Source of the DNA: an uncultured beta proteobacterium
GTDB lineage: Bacteria > Pseudomonadota > Gammaproteobacteria > Burkholderiales > Nitrosomonadaceae
Length of the DNA stretch: 37,008 nucleotides
NCBI GenBank assembly: GCA_900696615.1
Contig: CAADGS010000154.1
Location: forward strand, 1 to 37,008
Direction: 5' to 3'
The notes under the pieces are model-generated. The model was not told the origin of the DNA and did no database searches. It saw only the letters and a program-made list of their open reading frames with translations. Position numbers and translations under genes: made by a program. Each line of letters starts with the position of its first letter. Position 1 is the stretch's first letter. Of this stretch, positions 16,904 through 24,747 are shown in pieces.

Positions 16904-16946
16904 GAGGCAATTCATTCATCCATTATTTTAGGAAATAGAACAAAAA

Positions 16947-17702
16947 ATGTGCAAGTTACCCAACAAACAAGAAAACAAAGACCTGCAGCAAAATCAGCAC
17001 AGACGCTCATTTCTAAAACTCACTGCGGCATCCGCATTGGGTCTGGGAATCGCAGCAACCAATCAGGTCATGGCCACATCGGGTGTGATTAAGGAACCGC
17101 CGCAGCCTGAAAATGTACTCACACCGGAAGCAGCCTTAGAAAGGTTAATGGCAGGTAACGATCGTTACGTTGCCGGTCTCTCCACTCCGCTGAATTTTGA
17201 ACATGAACGCGCAGCTTTGGTTAAAGGCCAGAATCCTTATGCCAGTATATTAAGCTGCGCCGATTCCAGAATAAGTCCGGAGTTCTGCTTTGATGAGCAA
17301 CGAGGGGATTTATTTGTCGCGCGCGTAGCCGGCAATTATTTAACTACGGATTTTGTAGCCACGCTCGAGTATGCCGCGGTTGTGTTGCATACGCCCCTGA
17401 TCATGGTCCTGGGCCATGAAAGCTGCGGCGCAATCCAGGCGGCTATCGACGCCGTAGATAACAGCACGCAATTTCCCGGGCATATTCAATCTATCGCCAG
17501 TGCGTTGGCACCGGCAGTAAGAGCCATTGATAAGCAGTCGAAAAATCGTATCGATGATGTCGTTAAAATGAATGTCATACAAAATGTGCAAGAATTGAAG
17601 AAGCAGACACCCATTCTTAATCGATTGGTCGCGGAGAAAAAGCTGCTTGTGGTGGGCGGCGTATATAATCTGAAAACCGGCAAGGTCGATATGGTCGCTT
17701 AA
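16947..17702 (+). CDS. Beta-class carbonic anhydrase with Tat signal peptide
   Basis: A 251-residue zinc enzyme interconverting CO2 and bicarbonate. The zinc and catalytic residues of the beta class are all present: Cys104, Asp106 and Arg108 in CADSR, and His157 and Cys160 in GHESCGA. The N-terminus carries a twin-arginine signal (HRRSFLKLTAASALGLGIAA, RR at 19-20) with a likely cleavage after VMA, so the folded enzyme should be exported to the periplasm. AGGA lies about 13 bases before the ATG. It is monocistronic. In an autotrophic nitrifier an exported carbonic anhydrase would help convert bicarbonate to diffusible CO2 at the cell surface; this role is inferred. Confidence 0.9.
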   Translation: MCKLPNKQENKDLQQNQHRRSFLKLTAASALGLGIAATNQVMATSGVIKEPPQPENVLTPEAALERLMAGNDRYVAGLSTPLNFEHERAALVKGQNPYASILSCADSRISPEFCFDEQRGDLFVARVAGNYLTTDFVATLEYAAVVLHTPLIMVLGHESCGAIQAAIDAVDNSTQFPGHIQSIASALAPAVRAIDKQSKNRIDDVVKMNVIQNVQELKKQTPILNRLVAEKKLLVVGGVYNLKTGKVDMVA

Positions 17703-17800
17703 GGAAACAGATTAATTGCTCGTGCACAAATCATTTTAAAAATTTACAGCTAATCCGGCTGAACCCGAAGTGCCTGCAAATTCCTTTATCAATTGCTCGC

Positions 17801-18439
17801 TTACTCCCAAATCACCATCTTGAAGCGTTCCTTGACGATGCCGAAGTAATTGCACTTCCAGTCGCTTTGCGCGAAAAAATCGAGGTGATGCCATTGATCT
17901 TTCTGTTTCAAGATGCGGCTAGCGGCATCGTCCCAGTCGATAGCGGCAAATTTAGTTTCGAGCTGCTGTTTGCGGGCTTCGACCTCAGCAAAATCAAAAC
18001 CGTCGTATTCCCAGTGCAATACTTCGAACACATTGCCATCGCGATCGGCATAGTCCATGCTGAAATCGAGTCCCCATTTCGGACGAATGCGGATGATTTT
18101 GTAAATCAATGGGTTTACTTTGGCCCAGCGTTGCAATTGCTGCAATGCTTCTCCGGCATAGCCTTTGCGCTCAAACAACAGACTGTGATTCAATACCGCG
18201 CCTTCGACCCGCTCCGGTTGTATAAACCACGGCGCCTTCAGTGCACGCCGGTGCTCCCGGTGAGCATGCGCTGACATCAGATTGGCCTCAGCGTAACGCT
18301 GTTCCAAGTCGGTCAGATCGTAGCCGTTCTGGTCAAACAACGCCAGCTCGCGTGCTGGCGGCACATCTAAACTGTTTAGCGGCTGATCCCAATGGCTTTC
18401 TGGATTGAATTGATGAGGGGTTAAATCGATATAACTCAT
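17801..18439 (-). CDS. Conserved hypothetical protein
   Basis: A 212-residue soluble protein that I do not recognise. It is rich in Trp, His and acidic residues, with segments HEYDGFDF-like (LHWEYDGFDFAEVEARKQQL) and LDFSMDYADRDGNVFEVLHW that look like a beta-sheet core. There is no signal peptide or membrane segment. The coding frame is intact and has normal codon use for the region. The start ATG has no clear ribosome binding site. No nearby gene explains its role; it lies between the carbonic anhydrase gene (convergent) and a palindromic repeat. Confidence 0.7.
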   Translation of the reverse strand: MSYIDLTPHQFNPESHWDQPLNSLDVPPARELALFDQNGYDLTDLEQRYAEANLMSAHAHREHRRALKAPWFIQPERVEGAVLNHSLLFERKGYAGEALQQLQRWAKVNPLIYKIIRIRPKWGLDFSMDYADRDGNVFEVLHWEYDGFDFAEVEARKQQLETKFAAIDWDDAASRILKQKDQWHHLDFFAQSDWKCNYFGIVKERFKMVIWE

Positions 18440-18497
18440 GACATGGCGAATCTACTCATAATAGCTGATAAACAAGATATCACATGCTAGCAAAAAC

Positions 18498-18585
18498 CCT
18501 GCATTCCTGTCATTTCGGGCATGGCAATAATCCATATTGTGGGTTCACGAAGATCCCTCACTTCATCCGCAATGACAAATGCAGG
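18498..18585. repeat. Palindromic repeat, candidate MITE/REP-like element
   Basis: The left arm at 18498-18518 (CCTGCATT...GTCATTTCGG) is nearly the exact complement of the right arm at 18567-18585 (CCGCAATGACAAATGCAGG), differing by a small indel and one base. The whole is about 88 bp between two minus-strand genes. The inner part contains GAAGTGAGGGATCTTCG on the minus strand, resembling dispersed GTCATTGCG...GAAGTGAG repeats common in many bacterial genomes. Confidence 0.6.
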
Positions 18586-18600
18586 TTGCTCAACGAATCC

Positions 18601-18900
18601 CTAACGAATATTGACCCGCGCTTTTCCATACAATTCCCGCAGCTCATCTTTGGCTTTTTCCAACACTTCGCGCTGCTGTGCAGATAAATGCTTCCCCGCC
18701 CGGTTGATGTAAAAATTCAGCATCGACATTGCCGATGCAAACGGCTCCGCCTTACGCCGCTGACTACTGTCTGCCGAATGTTTCAACGACAATGCGATTT
18801 TACGCGGATCATTCCAGGTAAACAGACCGGGCTCGAGATCCAGGGCGTTGCTGGTTTCGGTGATGTAGTGGGACCAATAGTGCGGATTATTATCGGGCAT
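18601..18900 (-). CDS. DUF3175-like hypothetical protein
   Basis: About 99 residues. LDLEPGLFTWNDPRKIALSL followed by KHSAD...RRK and AMSMLNFYINRAGKHLSAQQ matches the pattern I recall for the DUF3175 family, whose function is unknown. The ATG at 18900 (MPDNNPHYW) is preferred to a TTG at 18927 that would add nine residues unlike the family. It is a basic, helical, soluble protein. It follows bioD downstream by 45 bp on the same strand, so read-through from the biotin operon is possible. Confidence 0.72.
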   Translation of the reverse strand: MPDNNPHYWSHYITETSNALDLEPGLFTWNDPRKIALSLKHSADSSQRRKAEPFASAMSMLNFYINRAGKHLSAQQREVLEKAKDELRELYGKARVNIR

Positions 18901-18945
18901 GAGAGTTAATATGTAATTAATCCACAACGAAGCTATATATCACAA

Positions 18946-19632
18946 TCATATTAGTGTATTCCCACGGTTTGCTAGTCTTGCAACATCCATAAAGCCGGCA
19001 GTTTTGTGTGCATCCATCTTCACATCAAACGGCACCACCCCCAGCAACGGCCCATCCAATTGCCGCTCCAGCGTCGCAATATTTTCCTTCAGCATCATCA
19101 TTTGCGCATCGATACCATTCGCCACCCAGCCTGCTAGAGTCAAACCGGCAGCACGGATTGCTTGCGCGGTCAGCAGTGCGTGATTCAAGCAACCCAGCCG
19201 CATGCCGACCACCAGGATGACCGGAAGATTTAACGCGCGCGCCAAATCCGCACCGGTTTGCTGTGGATGGATGGGAACCAGAAAACCGCCGACGCCTTCG
19301 ACGATGACAATATCCGCCTTATCGCTGAGTTGCTGATATGCTTGCCGAATTATGCTCAGATCGATTTCTATTCCGGCTTGGTGCGCGGCGATATGCGGGG
19401 ATACCGGCGGATCGAAGGCATACGGATTGATCTGTTTACGTGTCACCTGGACATTGCCAGCCGCAAACAATTGTTCGACATCCAGCCATTGACCGTTGTC
19501 GCTGCCTGCCGCAATGGGTTTCATGCCAACAGCATGCAATCCTTGGATCGCAAAAGCACGCAGCAAGGCGCAACTGATGGCGGTTTTGCCAATTCCGGTG
19601 TCGGTGCCGGTCACGAAGTAGCCACGTCCCAT
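18946..19632 (-). CDS. bioD: Dethiobiotin synthetase
   Basis: The 228-residue enzyme closes the ureido ring of biotin: DAPA plus CO2 and ATP gives dethiobiotin. The P-loop GTDTGIGKT is near the N-terminus, VEGVGGFLVPI provides the second nucleotide-binding/catalytic loop, and VGMRLGCLNHALLTAQAI is typical of BioD. The start ATG at 19632 lies two bases after the bioC stop and gives the normal family start (GRGYFVTGTDTG); a longer frame upstream overlaps bioC and is not coding-like. It is the last biotin gene of the operon. No strong ribosome binding site is visible, which fits translational coupling to bioC. Confidence 0.95.
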   Translation of the reverse strand: MGRGYFVTGTDTGIGKTAISCALLRAFAIQGLHAVGMKPIAAGSDNGQWLDVEQLFAAGNVQVTRKQINPYAFDPPVSPHIAAHQAGIEIDLSIIRQAYQQLSDKADIVIVEGVGGFLVPIHPQQTGADLARALNLPVILVVGMRLGCLNHALLTAQAIRAAGLTLAGWVANGIDAQMMMLKENIATLERQLDGPLLGVVPFDVKMDAHKTAGFMDVARLANRGNTLI

Positions 19633-19634
19633 GT

Positions 19635-20516
19635 TTAAGGTGGCAAACCCAATTGCCGGCGCGTTTCCGGCGTCAGTATCGAACGGGGATCGCGCGGTTT
19701 CCAAGCATGGCCGTACACCACTTCAAAAGTGGCTGGCAGTTTGCCGGCACGGCGCAGCGTTTCATAAGCATCGATGGCTTGCTGCCAGTGTTTTTTACCC
19801 ATCAGCCCCTGGCGCCGGCCTTGCACGACATTATGCGCGCCGATCGCTTTCAAATCGCGCATCACACTGATTACGTCATCATACGTCAGCGTGAGATATT
19901 CCATATCCATAACCGGGGTAGAAAAACGGTTGTTCAATAATAGATCGCCGATGTCGTGCATGTCGACAAAACGGTTGACGTGATCATACGAATCGGCTTT
20001 CGCGAACGACTGGCGCAATTCTTTCAAGGTATCCGGGCCAAAAGTGCTGAACATCAACAAACCATCTGCGCGCAATATACGGTGCATTTCGGCGAAAGTG
20101 TGCTGCAGATCATTGCACCATTGCAAGGCAAGGTTCGACCAAATCATGCCGACACTGTCGTTTTGAATGGGGAATTGCTCAATATCGGCGCACACATAGT
20201 GCGTATGCTGCTGTTGTAACGGCACGATGCGTTGCCACCAAGCGGTATTTGGCCGGGCATGCGACAACATCGCCCAGGCTATATCCATTGCAATCAGCCG
20301 GCTTTTTGGATAGCGTTTGGCAAGTTGTTGCATGCCGTAGCCCGTGCCACTACCGGCATCGATAATTACATCCGGTTGGTATTTGATGTATTCGAGACGC
20401 GACAGCATACGATTGCTGATCTCACGCTGTAGCACCGCTGCCTGATCATAACTGTCCGCAGCGCGCTCAAATGAAGCACGCAATAGTTTTTTATCAAGAA
20501 CTTGTCTGGAATTCAT
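19635..20516 (-). CDS. bioC: Malonyl-[acyl-carrier protein] O-methyltransferase
   Basis: A 293-residue SAM-dependent methyltransferase that caps malonyl-ACP so that fatty-acid synthesis can build the pimeloyl chain. Motif I is DAGSGTGYGMQQLAK near residue 52; ADIEQFPIQNDSVGMIWSNL is the acidic/post-I region and LRADGLLMFSTFGPDTLKEL is the BioC signature. The start overlaps the end of bioH by 23 bp and the stop is 2 bp from bioD. Together with BioH, which removes the methyl group, it forms the E. coli-type pimelate pathway. Confidence 0.95.
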   Translation of the reverse strand: MNSRQVLDKKLLRASFERAADSYDQAAVLQREISNRMLSRLEYIKYQPDVIIDAGSGTGYGMQQLAKRYPKSRLIAMDIAWAMLSHARPNTAWWQRIVPLQQQHTHYVCADIEQFPIQNDSVGMIWSNLALQWCNDLQHTFAEMHRILRADGLLMFSTFGPDTLKELRQSFAKADSYDHVNRFVDMHDIGDLLLNNRFSTPVMDMEYLTLTYDDVISVMRDLKAIGAHNVVQGRRQGLMGKKHWQQAIDAYETLRRAGKLPATFEVVYGHAWKPRDPRSILTPETRRQLGLPP

Positions 20517-21264
20517 TAAGGTAAGCTACAAATTGTTCAGGATACGATAAAAATGGCGCATGGCCGCAGTGCGCGAACTTCACGCACTGAGATTGCGGCA
20601 ACTGCCGATGCATCCAATCGGCCGATGCCGGATGCGTGATCACATCATTTTCGCCATGTACGATTAAAACAGGCTGTTGAATATTCACGATACGATTGCG
20701 CAAGTCGCTATATTGCAAAATTTTCAAGCCCTTTTGCAAAGCATCGGGATCGGGTTCGGTACGTTGAAAGAAGTTTTTGCGCAATTGCGACAAAATCTGA
20801 CTGGCATCGCGATCCCCGCTTATTTGCAACGTCAGAAAGCGATTGATCGTGGCGGCATAATTGAGTTTCAGGTTTTCCAAAAACAATTGCAGTAATTTAT
20901 GCTCCATTCCCGATTGCCAGTTGTCGCGCTTGGCAAAGCACGGCGTGGTGGAGATCAGCACCAGTTTCTCGATGCGTTGCGGCTGCCGTACTGCCAATTC
21001 CATCGTAACCTGACCGCCCAACGACCAGCCACCCAGCATGCAGCGTTGCGGAAGCATGGCGCTGACGGCTTCAACCCAATGATCGAGCGTTCCAGGTTCG
21101 CTGAAAGGGCTTAAGCCATGACCGGGCAAATCGACCAGATGCAGACGAAACCGCTGCGCCAGCGACTCCCGCACACTGCCCCAAATACCGCTGTGCATCG
21201 CCCAGCCGTGCAATAACACAAGATCCGGTCCCATGCCGATGGATTCAACATACAACTTTGTCAT
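20494..21264 (-). CDS. bioH: Pimeloyl-[ACP] methyl ester esterase
   Basis: A 256-residue alpha/beta hydrolase that removes the methyl cap added by BioC once pimeloyl-ACP methyl ester is complete. The nucleophile elbow GGWSLGGQ gives Ser81, Asp is in VHGENDVITHP and His in AHCGHAPFLSYPEQ; the N-terminal LLHGWAMHSGIWG is typical of BioH. The start overlaps bioF by four bases (ATGA) and the end overlaps bioC, so the order bioF-bioH-bioC is tightly coupled. Confidence 0.95.
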   Translation of the reverse strand: MTKLYVESIGMGPDLVLLHGWAMHSGIWGSVRESLAQRFRLHLVDLPGHGLSPFSEPGTLDHWVEAVSAMLPQRCMLGGWSLGGQVTMELAVRQPQRIEKLVLISTTPCFAKRDNWQSGMEHKLLQLFLENLKLNYAATINRFLTLQISGDRDASQILSQLRKNFFQRTEPDPDALQKGLKILQYSDLRNRIVNIQQPVLIVHGENDVITHPASADWMHRQLPQSQCVKFAHCGHAPFLSYPEQFVAYLNEFQTSS

Positions 21265-22424
21265 GATGTTGCCAATTCCTGCAATGCTTGTGACAGGCGC
21301 GTGATATCTTGCGGCTGGTGCGCAGCCGAGAGCGAAATACGCAGTCGTGCTGTGCTCTGCGGCACAGTGGGTGGGCGAATGGCCGGAACCAGCAATCCTT
21401 GCTCACGCAGATGCTGGCTAATTCGTACCGCTTCATTACTGTCACCAATCAATAGGGGTTGAATCGGAGTAATCGACGGCAACAATTTCCAGGGTAACGA
21501 CAACAATTCTGCTTTGAGTTGCGCAATGTTTCTCGCCAAAGCTTCCCGCCGCCACTCGTCTTGTTCGATCAATTTGAGACTCGCCAACAACGCATGCGAC
21601 AACAGGGGTGGCGTAGCCGTGGTATAAATATAACTACGCGCCGATTGAATGAGGGTTTCGATGACCTCGTCTTGTGCCGCGACAAATGCGCCAAACACAC
21701 CAGCCGCTTTACCCAGCGTTGCCATGTACACGATATTTGGAGAATGGTTATTGATTTGATTCACCATGAATAAACTACCCCGCCCCCGCTGCCCCAGCAC
21801 GCCAAAACCATGCGCATCGTCTAATAATAATAACGCCTGATAACGCTCGCACAATGCTACCAACTGTTGGATCGGTGCGATATCGCCTTCCATGCTGAAC
21901 ACTGCATCGGAAATAACCAGCTTACGCCGCGAATCGGCCGCTGCCAACCGCTTCTCCAATGCTGCCAAATCCAAATGCGGATAACGGATGAATTGCGCCC
22001 GCGATAATAACGCTGCGTCATTCAGCGACGCATGATTAAGCTTGTCGGCAAAAATGGCATCTTCGCGCCCGACCAGCGCCGTGACTGCACCGATATTGGC
22101 CATATAACCAGTGGAAAATAGCAAGACTTGCGGAAAACCGCTGAATTCTGCCAACGCCTGCTCTACGTCATGATGTGCCGAGAAATGGCCATTGATGAGA
22201 TGCGATGCGCCTGCGCCGACACCATAGTGCTGCGCGCCTTCGCAAGCCGCTTCGATTAAGCGCGGATGACTGGCAAGCCCCAAATAATCGTTACTGCAAA
22301 AGGCGAGATAATCCCGACCATCAATGGCGATATGGCTTGCTTGCGGGCTTTCGATAACTTGCCGAACACGCCGCAACCCTTGCTGCTCGCGGATTCGAAG
22401 CTGCTCAGCCAGACCTGGAATCAT
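21261..22424 (-). CDS. bioF: 8-amino-7-oxononanoate synthase
   Basis: A 387-residue PLP enzyme that condenses pimeloyl-ACP with L-alanine to give KAPA. The PLP lysine is Lys239 in MATLGKAAGVFGAFVA; LLLLDDAHGFGVLGQRGRG holds the cofactor aspartate and histidine, and AFCSNDYLGLASHPRL and GVGAGASHLINGH are family landmarks. The start codon directly abuts the bioB stop and the end overlaps bioH by four bases. Confidence 0.96.
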   Translation of the reverse strand: MIPGLAEQLRIREQQGLRRVRQVIESPQASHIAIDGRDYLAFCSNDYLGLASHPRLIEAACEGAQHYGVGAGASHLINGHFSAHHDVEQALAEFSGFPQVLLFSTGYMANIGAVTALVGREDAIFADKLNHASLNDAALLSRAQFIRYPHLDLAALEKRLAAADSRRKLVISDAVFSMEGDIAPIQQLVALCERYQALLLLDDAHGFGVLGQRGRGSLFMVNQINNHSPNIVYMATLGKAAGVFGAFVAAQDEVIETLIQSARSYIYTTATPPLLSHALLASLKLIEQDEWRREALARNIAQLKAELLSLPWKLLPSITPIQPLLIGDSNEAVRISQHLREQGLLVPAIRPPTVPQSTARLRISLSAAHQPQDITRLSQALQELATS

Positions 22425-23432
22425 CTATGATAATGCGTGCAACCCCAATTTATCCAATAGCGCTTGATCGCGATCCACTTCCGGATTTCCCGTCGTCAAC
22501 AATTTGTCGCCATAAAAAATGGAATTGGCGCCTGCTAAAAAACACAATGCCTGAATAGCCTCGGACATTTCCTGCCGGCCGGCGGATAGCCGCACCATCG
22601 CTTTTGGCATCGTAACCCGCGCAGCGGCAATAGTACGAACGAATTCGAAGGAGTCGAGCGTTGCAGTGCCATAAAGCGGCGTTCCTTTAACTTGCACCAA
22701 TTGATTAATCGGTACCGATTCGGGATAGGGATTCAAATTGGCCAATTGCGCGATCAATCCGGCGCGAGTTTCTCGTGTTTCACCCATGCCTACGATACCG
22801 CCACAACACACGTTAATGCCTGCATTACGCACTTCCTGCAAAGTATTCAAGCGATCTTGATACTGCCGTGTGGTAATAATTTCTTCATAATATTCCGGCG
22901 CGGTATCGAGATTGTGATTGTAGTAATCCAAACCTGCTTCGCTTAATTGATGCGCCTGACCAGGTTTCAGCAAACCTAGCGTGGCACAGGTTTCCATGCC
23001 GAGCGCTTTGACTGCGCGCACCATTTCAGTCATTTTTTCGATATCGCGTTGCTTTGGTCCACGCCATGCAGCGCCCATGCAAAACCGCGAAGCACCTTTG
23101 GCCTTTGCCGCCGCTGCCGCGGTGACCACTTCATCCAGCGAGAGCATGTCCTGATTGTCAACACTGGTGTGATAACGCGCCGCTTGCGGGCAATAACCGC
23201 AATCCTCCGGACAGCCGCCCGTTTTTACAGAAATAAGCGTAGACAATTGTACGCCATTGGCATCGTGGTATTGCCGATGCACACATTGCGCACGGTAAAT
23301 CAGATCGTTAAAGGGCATATCGAGTAATGACTGAACTTCAGCCACGCTCCATTGTGCCACATCTTCTGATTTTGCAGTGTTATTGACTAAACTGTCGTGT
23401 GTTTCATAAGCTGTAAATGAGTTGTAATTCAT
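22425..23432 (-). CDS. bioB: Biotin synthase (radical SAM)
   Basis: A 335-residue radical-SAM enzyme that inserts sulfur into dethiobiotin. The [4Fe-4S]-binding CxxxCxxC is Cys74, Cys78 and Cys81 in [35 protein letters not shown] and RLSAGRQEM are diagnostic for BioB, the last carrying the Arg that ligates the [2Fe-2S] cluster. It is the first gene of the bioBFHCD operon. The ATG has an AGG about 10 bases upstream. bioA, which makes DAPA, is not in this cluster. Confidence 0.97.
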   Translation of the reverse strand: MNYNSFTAYETHDSLVNNTAKSEDVAQWSVAEVQSLLDMPFNDLIYRAQCVHRQYHDANGVQLSTLISVKTGGCPEDCGYCPQAARYHTSVDNQDMLSLDEVVTAAAAAKAKGASRFCMGAAWRGPKQRDIEKMTEMVRAVKALGMETCATLGLLKPGQAHQLSEAGLDYYNHNLDTAPEYYEEIITTRQYQDRLNTLQEVRNAGINVCCGGIVGMGETRETRAGLIAQLANLNPYPESVPINQLVQVKGTPLYGTATLDSFEFVRTIAAARVTMPKAMVRLSAGRQEMSEAIQALCFLAGANSIFYGDKLLTTGNPEVDRDQALLDKLGLHALS

Positions 23433-23465
23433 GCCGATTTACCTGTTAACTGTTGAAAGGGAAAG

Positions 23466-23487
23466 GGCAATAAACATTTTAATTGCC
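23466..23487. promoter_or_regulatory. Small inverted repeat in the bioB-comF divergent region
   Basis: GGCAAT (23466-23471) and ATTGCC (23482-23487), with a 10-bp spacer, lie about 34 bp upstream of the bioB ATG. It does not match the classical BirA operator. It could be an operator of a different regulator or chance. Confidence 0.3.
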
Positions 23488-23566
23488 AATTAGTTCGGAT
23501 GATCAAGGATTCAATCAACGCTGTCAATTTTTCCACCATTTATTGCCTGGCGAATAAGCATTTATA

Positions 23567-24262
23567 ATGCCAATTTTCAAAGAGAAAAACTGCGTACTGT
23601 GTGGCATCGGCGCACAACACGACTTGTGCGCGTCGTGCACTGATCACTTGCCACAATTGCCAGCAGCACATTGTCCCGTGTGTTTGTGGCCAGTGCCCAC
23701 GTCAGAAATATGTGGAACTTGTTTGACTAAACCGCCGGCTTTCACGCGTTCCATTGCCGCTGTCCGCTATGCCTTTCCGATAGATGCATTAATCCATTCT
23801 TTTAAGTATCGGGCAAATTTGGCGATTGCCCCTATTTTAGCGAATCTGCTTGTAGCACAATTAAAAACAACAGTCACCATGCCGGATGTTATGATCCCTA
23901 TGCCCTTACACCCAATCAGATTGCGTGAGCGCGGTTTTAATCAAGCATTGGAAATGAGCCGTTATCTTTCCAAGCAATTGCATATTGCGTTGCTACCTGA
24001 TAGTTGCACTCGTATCAAGCATACTCCGCCGCAAACGGGACTACCTTGGAAAGATCGGCAAAAAAATATTCGTAAAGCTTTTGACTGTAAAATTGACTTG
24101 TCGGGTAAACATATTGCAATAGTCGACGATGTCATGACAACGGGTGCTACACTAAACGAATTGGCTAAAATTCTTCGTCGGCAGGGTGCGGCTGAAATCA
24201 GTAACTGGATCATTGCCAGAACAATCAGGGAAATTAATCCAATCGATTCTTACACATCGTAA
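23567..24262 (+). CDS. comF: ComF family phosphoribosyltransferase-like protein
   Basis: A 231-residue protein. The N-terminal 55 residues carry four cysteine pairs (CVLC, CASC, CPVC, CGTC), a likely zinc ribbon, and the C-terminal half is a phosphoribosyltransferase fold with the PRPP motif IAIVDDVMTTGATLNE; PMPLHPIRLRERGFNQA is the ComF signature. In competent bacteria ComF helps internal uptake of single-stranded DNA; here the window also holds type IV pilus genes needed for DNA uptake. It diverges from bioB with 134 bp between them, an arrangement common in proteobacteria. No clear Shine-Dalgarno sequence precedes the ATG. Confidence 0.88.
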   Translation: MPIFKEKNCVLCGIGAQHDLCASCTDHLPQLPAAHCPVCLWPVPTSEICGTCLTKPPAFTRSIAAVRYAFPIDALIHSFKYRANLAIAPILANLLVAQLKTTVTMPDVMIPMPLHPIRLRERGFNQALEMSRYLSKQLHIALLPDSCTRIKHTPPQTGLPWKDRQKNIRKAFDCKIDLSGKHIAIVDDVMTTGATLNELAKILRRQGAAEISNWIIARTIREINPIDSYTS

Positions 24263-24275
24263 ATAGCCCACTTAC

Positions 24276-24740
24276 ATGTTTAATATTGTCCTACACCAAC
24301 CCGAAATTCCCCCGAATACAGGAAATATCATCCGTCTCTGCGCTAATACCGGCATGCAATTGCACCTTGTCAAGCCGCTAGGATTTCCACTTCAAGACAA
24401 GCAATTATTGCGCGCCGGTTTGGACTATCATGAATTTGCTCGAATGATCGTTCATGAAAATTGGATGGATTGCCACAAAAGCTTGCAGAGTCACCGCATC
24501 TTTGCAATAACGACTAAAGGCAAACAACGCTATGACAAAGTTCAGTATAGAGCAGGAGATGCTTTTTTGTTTGGTGCGGAAAGTTGCGGTTTGCCTAGTC
24601 ACATTTTGGAAACCTTCCAGGATGCTGGACGCATCAGGATACCGATGATAAAAACCAGTCGTAGCCTAAATTTATCCAATGCCGTGGCGATTATTGCGTA
24701 TGAAGCCTGGCGTCAGATCGGCTTCTCGTCAGGGGAATAA
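24276..24740 (+). CDS. trmL: tRNA (cytidine/uridine-34-2'-O)-methyltransferase
   Basis: A 154-residue SPOUT methyltransferase that modifies the wobble ribose of tRNA-Leu isoacceptors. The start FNIVLHQPEIPPNTGNIIRL and the knot motifs FGAESCGLPSHIL and IPMIKTSRSLNLSNAVAIIA are diagnostic for TrmL (YibK). It begins 13 bp after comF on the same strand and so is probably co-transcribed. It converges on pilQ with only 7 bp between stops. Confidence 0.94.
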   Translation: MFNIVLHQPEIPPNTGNIIRLCANTGMQLHLVKPLGFPLQDKQLLRAGLDYHEFARMIVHENWMDCHKSLQSHRIFAITTKGKQRYDKVQYRAGDAFLFGAESCGLPSHILETFQDAGRIRIPMIKTSRSLNLSNAVAIIAYEAWRQIGFSSGE

Positions 24741-24747
24741 TCGGCAG

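Noticed and set aside
16814-17092. 92-codon plus-strand frame overlapping the carbonic anhydrase start
   Set aside because: It is out of frame with the Tat signal and enzyme and shows no motif.
17867-18274. 135-codon plus-strand frame
   Set aside because: Antisense to the intact conserved hypothetical at 17801-18439, with no domain signature.
19633-19704. N-terminal extension of bioD
   Set aside because: It overlaps the bioC coding end and lacks similarity to BioD; the ATG at 19632 gives the usual start.
23433-23566. Classical BirA operator before bioB
   Set aside because: No TTGTAAACC-type half-sites with proper spacing were found.
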